Positions 7,062 to 11,796 of a stretch of DNA of 11,796 nucleotides are shown in pieces; within the stretch, counting starts at the first letter, position 1, and each line of letters starts with the position of its first letter. Where the stretch lies: NCBI GenBank assembly GCA_013003285.1, contig JABDJY010000134.1, positions 1 through 11,796 on the forward strand, written 5' to 3'. The notes beneath the pieces are model-generated. The model was not told where the DNA came from. It did not search any database and saw only the letters and a list, made by a program, of their open reading frames with translations. A program made the position numbers and the translations under genes. The DNA is from Alphaproteobacteria bacterium. GTDB taxonomy: Bacteria > Pseudomonadota > Alphaproteobacteria > UBA6615.

Positions 7062-7851
7062 GTTCCCGCGCCGCCTCGGCGGCCTTCGTATTCTGATTTC
7101 CAACGATGACGGGGTTCGCGCGCCGGGCATTAAGGTGATGGAGCGTATCGCCAAGCAGATATCCGACGATGTGTGGGTCTGCGCGCCGATGCACGAGCAA
7201 AGCGGCGCGGGGCATTCGCTGTCGCTGCGCACGCCGTTATGGCTACGCCGGGTGGCGACGCGCCGTTATGCCGTCGAGGGCACCCCGACCGACAGCGTGT
7301 TGATGGGAATCCACCAGCTCTTGAAGGATCACAAGCCCGATCTGGTGCTGTCGGGGGTCAACCGGGGCAGCAATATGGGCGAGTTCATCACCTATTCGGG
7401 CACCTGCGCGGCGGCTATGGAAGCGACCTTGCTGGGGGTGCCGGCGATTGCCTTCAGCCAGCAGATCAATCCCCGCGAGCGTCACGTGCACTGGCCGACC
7501 GCCGAGGCGCACCTGCCGGGGCTCATCCGCAAGCTGCTGCGGGCCGGGTGGCCGGAGCGCACCTTCATCAATGTGAATGTGCCCAATGTGCGGTCGAAGG
7601 AGGTGACCGGCATCGAGGTCACCGGCATGGGCCAACGCACCATGGGGGATTCCCTGGTCGAACAGCGCCATCCCATGGGAGGCCGCTATTATTGGATCGG
7701 TGCCTTGCCGTTCCAGGCACCGGGTCGCAAGGGCAGCGATCTTGCCGCGGTCGACGCGCATAAGATCTCGGTGACCCCGATCGATCTCGATTTCACCAAT
7801 CGGCGCGCCATGAAGCCCCTGGCGCAGGCTTTGGGCGCGTCGGGTAAATGA
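7054..7851 (+). CDS. surE: 5'/3'-nucleotidase SurE (survival protein)
   Basis: SurE is a metal-dependent phosphatase acting on nucleoside monophosphates and, in some species, exopolyphosphate; it is linked to stationary-phase survival. The protein has 265 residues. The N-terminal metal site ISNDDG has Asp18 and Asp19; Ser50 in QSGAGHSLS and Asn103 in LSGVNRGSNMGE complete the four-ligand set known from Thermotoga SurE. The conserved TYSGTCAAAMEA (113-124) and FINVNVPN (171-178) segments are intact. ATG 7054 lies inside the end of serS and adds about ten residues before the usual RILISNDDG start; no other start codon is available closer in. The stop shares bases with the next start (ATGA at 7848-7851). 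Linkage to pcm matches the widespread surE-pcm pair. Confidence 0.96.
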   Translation: MHKFPRRLGGLRILISNDDGVRAPGIKVMERIAKQISDDVWVCAPMHEQSGAGHSLSLRTPLWLRRVATRRYAVEGTPTDSVLMGIHQLLKDHKPDLVLSGVNRGSNMGEFITYSGTCAAAMEATLLGVPAIAFSQQINPRERHVHWPTAEAHLPGLIRKLLRAGWPERTFINVNVPNVRSKEVTGIEVTGMGQRTMGDSLVEQRHPMGGRYYWIGALPFQAPGRKGSDLAAVDAHKISVTPIDLDFTNRRAMKPLAQALGASGK

Positions 7852-8495
7852 CCACGCCGGCCAATAAGGCGCGCCTTATTCTGTCCCTGCGCAGCGCCGG
7901 CATTACCGATACGGCTGTCCTGTCGGCGGTCGAGCGGGTGCCGCGCGAGCTGTTCGTGCCCGAGACGTTCCGCGACCAGGCCTATGAGAATACCGCGCTG
8001 CCGATCGGCTACGGCCAGACCCTCAGCCAGCCGCTGGTGGTCGCCGCCATGGTGTCGGCGCTGGAACTCACCAATCGTATGAAGCTGCTGGAGGTCGGGA
8101 CCGGGTCGGGCTATCACGCGTCCATATTGGCCCATCTGTGCCGACGGGTTTACACGATCGAGCGCCATCGCCCGCTGTTGGCCGAAGCGGAACGCATATT
8201 CGGTGAGCTGGGGCTGCACAATGTCACCACGCGTGCCGGCGACGGCATGCTGGGCTGGCCCGAGCAGGCGCCGTTCGACCGTATCAGCGTAACAGCGGCT
8301 TCCGCGGAGCCGCCGGCCGCGCTACTTGACCAACTCGCGGTCGGGGGGATTATGGTTATGCCCGTCGGCGGCCGCGATCGTACCCAAATTTTGCAACAAT
8401 TTCGCCGCACGGAAGACGGATACCAGACGCAAGATTTAATGGAGGTACGCTTTGTGCCCTTGCTTCCGGGATTGGCCGAAAACAAAAGCGCATGA
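7848..8495 (+). CDS. pcm: Protein-L-isoaspartate O-methyltransferase
   Basis: The enzyme methylates isoaspartyl residues formed by spontaneous damage of Asn and Asp, starting their repair, with S-adenosylmethionine as donor. The protein has 215 residues, normal for bacteria. The family-specific segment GYGQTLSQPLVVAAM (54-68) precedes the Rossmann motif I LLEVGTGSGYHASIL (80-94), which binds the cofactor. VYTIERH (101-107) supplies the acidic residue after strand 2, and the segment around FDRISVTAASAEPP (143-156) corresponds to motif II. ATG 7848 overlaps the surE stop by four bases, and its own stop overlaps the next ATG in the same way (8492-8495), so expression should be tightly coupled. 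It completes the surE-pcm damage-response pair. Confidence 0.95.
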   Translation: MTTPANKARLILSLRSAGITDTAVLSAVERVPRELFVPETFRDQAYENTALPIGYGQTLSQPLVVAAMVSALELTNRMKLLEVGTGSGYHASILAHLCRRVYTIERHRPLLAEAERIFGELGLHNVTTRAGDGMLGWPEQAPFDRISVTAASAEPPAALLDQLAVGGIMVMPVGGRDRTQILQQFRRTEDGYQTQDLMEVRFVPLLPGLAENKSA

Positions 8496-9502
8496 TTGGC
8501 GCCACTAGTCATAGGTTTAGGACCGCACGGCAACGTTTGCGCGCGATGCCGTGGCTGGTGCTGTGTGCCTTTGCCCTGGCGGCCTGCGATGCGTTCAGCG
8601 GGCCCGCACCGGTCACCGATCGCAGCTATGGTTCCCGCCAAGCGTCGCCGGCCAGCCAGCCGGGCACGCATGTGGTGCGGCGTGGCGAGACGGTTTACGG
8701 CATCGCGCAAGCCAACAATATTTCGACCCGCGCCCTGATCGAACGCAACAATCTGCGTCCGCCCTATCTGTTGGCCGCCGGATCGCGGCTGCAACTGCCG
8801 ACATCGCAGGTCCATATCGTGCGGCGCGGCGACACGCTCTATGCGATTTCGCGGCGCTATGGGGTCGATAGCGCCTCGCTGGCCAGGGCCAACCGGCTGC
8901 GGTCACCCTATACGATCCATGTGGGCCAGCGGCTGGTACTGCCCTTCGGGACGGGACCGGTGGTCACAACCCAGGTCGCGCGCGCCCAACCGGCCCAAAG
9001 AGCGGCAGCCCAAAAATCGCCATCCTCGACACAGCCTGCCGGGCGAACGCCCACAGCCTCCAGCGGTCCGCGACCCCGGCCCAAGCCGGCCTTCCGGCCA
9101 TCGCCGCCGGTCCCCCAACGCGATGCGGGCGGGTTCGTTTGGCCGGTAAATGGCCGTGTGCTGTCATCGTTCGGCGCCAAGGCTTCGGCGCTGCACAATG
9201 ACGGGCTGAACATCGCCGCACCGTTGGGCGCGCCGGTACGCGCCGCCGATAACGGGGTGGTCGCCTATGCCGGCAATCAAATTCGCGGCTTCGGCAATAT
9301 GCTGCTGATCAAGCATTCCGACGGGCTGATTACCGCCTACGCCCATGCCGACAAATTATTGGTGACCCGCGGCGATGTGGTCTCGCGCGGGCAGGTGGTC
9401 GCCCGGGTCGGTAAGACCGGCGGCATCGACGCGCCGCAACTCCATTTCGAAGTGCGCAGGGGCAGCCAGGCGGTCGATCCGCGCAAGTTCCTACCGAGTT
9501 AA
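8492..9502 (+). CDS. NlpD/DipM-like lipoprotein: two LysM repeats and a degenerate LytM (M23) domain
   Basis: This is probably an outer-membrane lipoprotein that binds peptidoglycan and activates amidases during cell separation. Of 336 residues, the N-terminus is basic (HRFRTARQRLR), followed by a hydrophobic stretch ending in the lipobox LAAC with Cys32. LysM repeats lie at about 59-103 and 106-151. A Pro/Gln/Ser-rich linker spans about 155-212, and the M23/LytM domain occupies about 214-334. In active LytM enzymes zinc is held by HxxxD and HxH. Here the aligned positions read N-x-G-x-N (HNDGLN, 235-240) and QLH (316-318), while YAHADKLLV (283-291) keeps the middle His. Loss of ligands argues for a non-hydrolytic activator, as in E. 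coli NlpD. The gene sits after surE-pcm, as nlpD does in enterobacteria. ATG 8492 couples to pcm; Met19 (8546) is an alternative start that keeps the lipobox. Confidence 0.88.
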   Translation: MIGATSHRFRTARQRLRAMPWLVLCAFALAACDAFSGPAPVTDRSYGSRQASPASQPGTHVVRRGETVYGIAQANNISTRALIERNNLRPPYLLAAGSRLQLPTSQVHIVRRGDTLYAISRRYGVDSASLARANRLRSPYTIHVGQRLVLPFGTGPVVTTQVARAQPAQRAAAQKSPSSTQPAGRTPTASSGPRPRPKPAFRPSPPVPQRDAGGFVWPVNGRVLSSFGAKASALHNDGLNIAAPLGAPVRAADNGVVAYAGNQIRGFGNMLLIKHSDGLITAYAHADKLLVTRGDVVSRGQVVARVGKTGGIDAPQLHFEVRRGSQAVDPRKFLPS

Positions 9503-10372
9503 TCAGTCCAGGCGTTTGCCCTGGCGTCCGGCCAGATCCTGCACATATTGCCAGGCGACGCGACCGGAGCGGGCGCCCCGGGTGACCGACCATTCCTTGG
9601 CTTCCGCGTGCAGGGTCTCGCGGTCGATCTTGAGGCCGTAATGATCCACATAGGCGTCGATCATAGCGAAATAGGTGTCCTGATCGGTGTGGTGGAAGCC
9701 CAGCCACAGCCCGAAGCGGTCCGACAGGGATACTTTTTCCTCCACCGCCTCGGAGGGGTTGATCGCCGTCGAGCGCTCATTTTCGATCATATCGCGGGGC
9801 AGCAAGTGCCGCCGGTTCGAGGTGGCGTAGAACACCACGTTTTCCGGCCGGCCTTCGATGCCGCCCTCGAGCACGGCCTTCAGCGATTTATAGCTGGTGT
9901 CGGCGTCGTCGAAGCTGAGATCGTCGCAGAACAGCACCACCTGGCGGGTATCGTTACGTAAAAGGGTCAGCAGCGCGGGCAGGGTGTGAATATCCTCGCG
10001 ATGGATTTCCACCAGGTTCAGCGAACCCGGATTGGCCTCGTTGATCAGCGCGTGGATCGATTTCACCAGGCTCGACTTGCCGGTGCCCCGCGCGCCCCAC
10101 AGCAGCGCGTTATTGGCCGGCAGGCCGGCGGCAAACCGCTTGGTGTTCTCCAGCAGAATATCGGCCTGGCGGTCGATTCCTTGCAGCAAGTCCAACGGCA
10201 GCCGGTTCACTTTGGCGATGGGTTCGAGCCAGCCATCGGCGCCGGTTGGGGCGGCGTGCCAGACAAAGGCGTCGGCGGCCGATAGGTCGATGCTTTTCTG
10301 CTCGCCTGGCGCCAGACGCTCGAGGGCGTCGGCGATACGGTTTAACAGGGGACCGAAATCCTGCTCGCTCAT
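9503..10372 (-). CDS. DUF815 family AAA-type ATP-binding protein, function unknown
   Basis: This is a predicted cytoplasmic P-loop ATPase of 289 residues whose family has no established cellular role. It shows an N-terminal helical part (about 1-85), then Walker A GARGTGKSS at 93-101 and Walker B VVLFCDDLSF at 145-154 with Asp150-Asp151. A sensor-1-like Asn186 lies in YATSNRRHL, an arginine-finger candidate Arg219 in SLSDRFGLW, and a sensor-2-like segment RSGRVAWQYV at 268-277. There is no signal peptide or membrane segment. ATG (bases 10370-10372) is preceded in frame by a stop two codons upstream, so no longer form is possible; the ribosome-binding site is only a weak AAGTGA-type match. Its stop directly abuts the stop of the convergent lipoprotein gene with no bases between. 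Divergent placement beside yajC-secD is familiar to me from alphaproteobacteria, but the reason is not known. Confidence 0.88.
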   Translation of the reverse strand: MSEQDFGPLLNRIADALERLAPGEQKSIDLSAADAFVWHAAPTGADGWLEPIAKVNRLPLDLLQGIDRQADILLENTKRFAAGLPANNALLWGARGTGKSSLVKSIHALINEANPGSLNLVEIHREDIHTLPALLTLLRNDTRQVVLFCDDLSFDDADTSYKSLKAVLEGGIEGRPENVVFYATSNRRHLLPRDMIENERSTAINPSEAVEEKVSLSDRFGLWLGFHHTDQDTYFAMIDAYVDHYGLKIDRETLHAEAKEWSVTRGARSGRVAWQYVQDLAGRQGKRLD

Positions 10373-10564
10373 TATTCAATCACTTTTGATGTTGTTCGCC
10401 GGGTGGAATGGGGGCGAACCTAATCTTTCGCCTTGGCCGCGGTCAACGGCTAGAAAGGCCATATGGCCGGCTGATAGCCCTGTGGCTCCACCGCAGGGGC
10501 AAATTCGACCCGAATCCTTGACAAAATGCCGCATTCCCACCATCTGATTGAGTTGCTGTCGCCA

Positions 10565-10592
10565 TTGCAATTCGACCGCACGTCGCTATCAT
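10565..10592 (+). promoter_or_regulatory. Candidate sigma70-type promoter for yajC-secD
   Basis: TTGCAA (10565-10570), a 16-base spacer and TATCAT (10587-10592) match four and five of six consensus bases. Transcription would start near 10599, giving a leader of about 30 bases. The upstream TTGACA at 10518 is a perfect -35, but its best -10 (TCTGAT, 10543-10548) sits at an over-long 19-base spacing, so it ranks second. Confidence 0.42.
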
Positions 10593-10617
10593 CCGGCATC
10601 CTAACGATCCGAAGACT

Positions 10618-10623
10618 GGAGAA
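10618..10623 (+). promoter_or_regulatory. Strong ribosome-binding site of yajC
   Basis: GGAGAA lies about seven bases before ATG 10629, the clearest Shine-Dalgarno of the window. It fixes the yajC start. Confidence 0.6.
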
Positions 10624-10628
10624 CCCCA

Positions 10629-11072
10629 ATGTTTATTACGCCGGCTGAAGCGCAAGGATTTTTTGGTGGTGGCGGCGAAGGTGGCGGGGGACTCGGCGCT
10701 TTCTTCCCGATCATCCTGATTTTTGTCGTTTTCTATTTTCTGCTCATCCGTCCGCAGCAGAAGAAGGTGAAACAGCACCGCGAATTGCTCAGCATGGTCA
10801 AGCGCGGCGACCGCGTGCTGACCGGCGGCGGCATCATCGGCACGGTGACCCGGGTCAAAGACGATGGTCAATTGGTCGTCGAGATCGCCGACGGGGTTAA
10901 AATCACCGTTCTGCGCGACACCTTGGCCAACGTACTGGGCCGCGCCGAACCGGCGTCGTCGTCCGGCAATGACAATAAGCCAGCCGGTGGACCGACGGTG
11001 GTCGGACCCGGAGAGCAAAAGCCCGGCGGATTGCTGGGGGGGCTACTCGGCGGCCTCGGTCCCAAGAAATAA
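10629..11072 (+). CDS. yajC: Preprotein translocase subunit YajC
   Basis: YajC is the small accessory membrane protein of the SecDF-YajC complex that assists Sec-dependent export. The protein has 147 residues, slightly longer than the usual 85-120. A short glycine-rich N-terminus (residues 10-23) precedes one transmembrane helix (about 24-40, FFPIILIFVVFYFLLI). The signature RPQQKKVKQHRELL follows at 41-54, then the conserved globular part with MVKRGDRVLTGGGIIGTV (56-73). The C-terminal extension (about 105-147) is low-complexity, with repeated GGLLGG units and a final PKK, which accounts for the extra length. secD starts 24 bases after the stop, in the standard yajC-secD order, so both probably come from the promoter in the divergent region. 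Confidence 0.96.
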   Translation: MFITPAEAQGFFGGGGEGGGGLGAFFPIILIFVVFYFLLIRPQQKKVKQHRELLSMVKRGDRVLTGGGIIGTVTRVKDDGQLVVEIADGVKITVLRDTLANVLGRAEPASSSGNDNKPAGGPTVVGPGEQKPGGLLGGLLGGLGPKK

Positions 11073-11096
11073 TCCGGCATTCGGTAGCTCACCAGC

Positions 11097-11796
11097 ATGA
11101 TTAATTACCCCCGCTGGGCGATCCTGGTCACGCTAGTTGTTTGCCTGTGGGGTGTTGTCTTTGCCGCGCCGAATTTCTTCGACGAACCGCCTTCGGCATT
11201 GCCAAGTCAGACATTAGATCTGGGCCTCGATTTGCAGGGTGGCGGCCATTGGTTAATCGATGTCGATACGAACCAACCAGTAATTGCCGATCTGGAATCA
11301 ATTCGCACTCAAGTTCGTGACGAATTGCGCGGCGAGAAGCCCCGGATAGATTATTCGAACCTTGCAATTGAGGATATGGCAGTCGTTTTTACGCTTCGCG
11401 ATATTGCCGATTTCGAGGAGGCGCGCGACCGTCTCAGGAATCTGGATTCCAACATTGTCTTGAATATTACGGATGACGCGAAATTTCGTCTGGAATTCAC
11501 AGAACAGGCCCTGATTGAACGGGGTCAGCGACTGGTTGAAAAATCAATTGAAGTGTTGCGTCGGCGGGTCGATGAGACGGGTGTCTCGGAGCCGACGATC
11601 CAGAAGCAAGGTCGAGATCGAATCTTGTTGCAGGTAGCTGGGATTGATGATCCGGACGAGTTTGAAGAGAAAGTCATCGGGCCGACCGCAATTTTAACCT
11701 TCCATTTGATCGACGAACAAGCTTCGGTGGCGGATGCTATTTCTAGAAGGCGCGCGCCAGAAGGTTCCCGGATATTGTATGAGGATGATGGGGGGC
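11097..11796 (+). CDS. secD: Protein translocase subunit SecD, 5' part only
   Basis: SecD, with SecF, uses the proton gradient to pull secreted proteins through SecYEG from the periplasmic side. The frame from ATG 11097 is open for 233 codons to the window end, so the gene is cut by the edge. A transmembrane helix is visible at about residues 7-24 (WAILVTLVVCLWGVVFAA). The hallmark LDLGLDLQGGGHWLIDVD (40-57) follows, then the periplasmic P1 region with IERGQRLVEKSIEVLRRRVD (140-159), ETGVSEPTIQKQG (160-172) and ILLQVAGIDDP (176-186). The remaining transmembrane helices lie outside. The usual motif has Ser or another small residue where Gly50 stands, which is tolerable. There is no clear ribosome-binding site, and a 24-base gap follows yajC. 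Hand-counted GC over 11221-11700 is about 51%, well below serS or surE. secF is expected next. Confidence 0.96.
   Translation, partial: MINYPRWAILVTLVVCLWGVVFAAPNFFDEPPSALPSQTLDLGLDLQGGGHWLIDVDTNQPVIADLESIRTQVRDELRGEKPRIDYSNLAIEDMAVVFTLRDIADFEEARDRLRNLDSNIVLNITDDAKFRLEFTEQALIERGQRLVEKSIEVLRRRVDETGVSEPTIQKQGRDRILLQVAGIDDPDEFEEKVIGPTAILTFHLIDEQASVADAISRRRAPEGSRILYEDDGG

Larger units (their letters stand above)
10373..10628. promoter_or_regulatory. Divergent intergenic region between the DUF815 ATPase and yajC
   Basis: These 256 bases hold no gene I can support. They contain a perfect 12-bp palindrome GGCCATATGGCC (10457-10468) and an inverted repeat ATTCG-ACC-CGAAT (10503-10515) ending two bases before a perfect TTGACA (10518-10523). 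A minus-strand TTGACC (plus-strand 10441-10446) could be a -35 for the ATPase, but no good -10 follows it. The palindromes are possible operator sites; nothing shows which protein would bind. Confidence 0.4.

Noticed and set aside
6408..7232. A 274-codon minus-strand open frame opposite the serS 3' half and the surE start
   Set aside because: It covers the SerRS catalytic motifs in antisense; it shows no family motif and is rich in His, Arg and Gly as expected of a shadow frame.
10495..10530. Possible tRNA T-arm-like string around ATTCGACCCGAATCC
   Set aside because: No acceptor stem, D-arm or anticodon arm can be drawn around it; it is better described as a short inverted repeat beside a -35 element.
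10032..10547. A 171-codon plus-strand open frame crossing from opposite the DUF815 ATPase into the divergent gap
   Set aside because: Most of it is antisense to the ATPase, and the remainder overlaps promoter-like and palindromic sequence; there is no ribosome-binding site or recognisable motif.
1..11796. A hidden mobile element, CRISPR array, toxin-antitoxin or defence locus
   Set aside because: Every long stretch is accounted for by a recognised core gene; no spaced repeats, transposase motifs, recombinase motifs or small paired toxin-antitoxin frames were seen.

Overview
The window is a stretch of core bacterial chromosome carrying cell-envelope, chromosome-segregation and protein-export genes. 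It most likely comes from an alphaproteobacterium, possibly of the Rhodospirillales type. The basis is the gene order (nagZ, M50 protease, scpA, scpB, tatA-tatB-tatC, serS, surE, pcm, LysM/LytM lipoprotein, DUF815 ATPase, yajC, secD), TatA and TatB sequences of alphaproteobacterial type, and moderately high GC. I recognise this order from memory of alphaproteobacterial genomes; it was not checked by search. I see no insertion sequence, phage gene, CRISPR array, tRNA or rRNA.

Layout. Bases 1-2768 hold four tightly packed plus-strand genes: the 3' part of nagZ (muropeptide recycling), a small M50 integral-membrane metalloprotease, and scpA and scpB (the kleisin and WHD partners of SMC). Bases 2899-3951 hold a lone ABC ATPase of the ferric-iron/polyamine type, with no permease or binding protein in view. 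Bases 4087-5689 carry tatA, tatB and tatC, a complete twin-arginine translocase. Bases 5775-9502 are a tightly coupled run of serS, surE, pcm and an NlpD/DipM-like lipoprotein, joined by 4-8 base overlaps. An AAA-type ATPase of the DUF815 family follows on the minus strand (9503-10372); its stop codon directly abuts that of the lipoprotein gene. A 256-base divergent intergenic region leads to yajC and the 5' part of secD, which runs off the window end.

The genes fall into functional sets. ScpA and ScpB form a complex with SMC. TatABC exports folded proteins, and YajC/SecD belong to the Sec holotranslocon. NagZ and the LytM-domain lipoprotein act on peptidoglycan recycling and daughter-cell separation. 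SurE and Pcm are stress or repair enzymes, and their linkage to an nlpD-type gene matches the surE-pcm-nlpD cluster of enterobacteria.

No new system stands out. The most useful second looks are the LytM domain lacking zinc ligands, the uncharacterised DUF815 ATPase, the isolated ABC ATPase between scpB and tatA, the palindromes in the yajC/ATPase divergent region, and the GC drop in secD.
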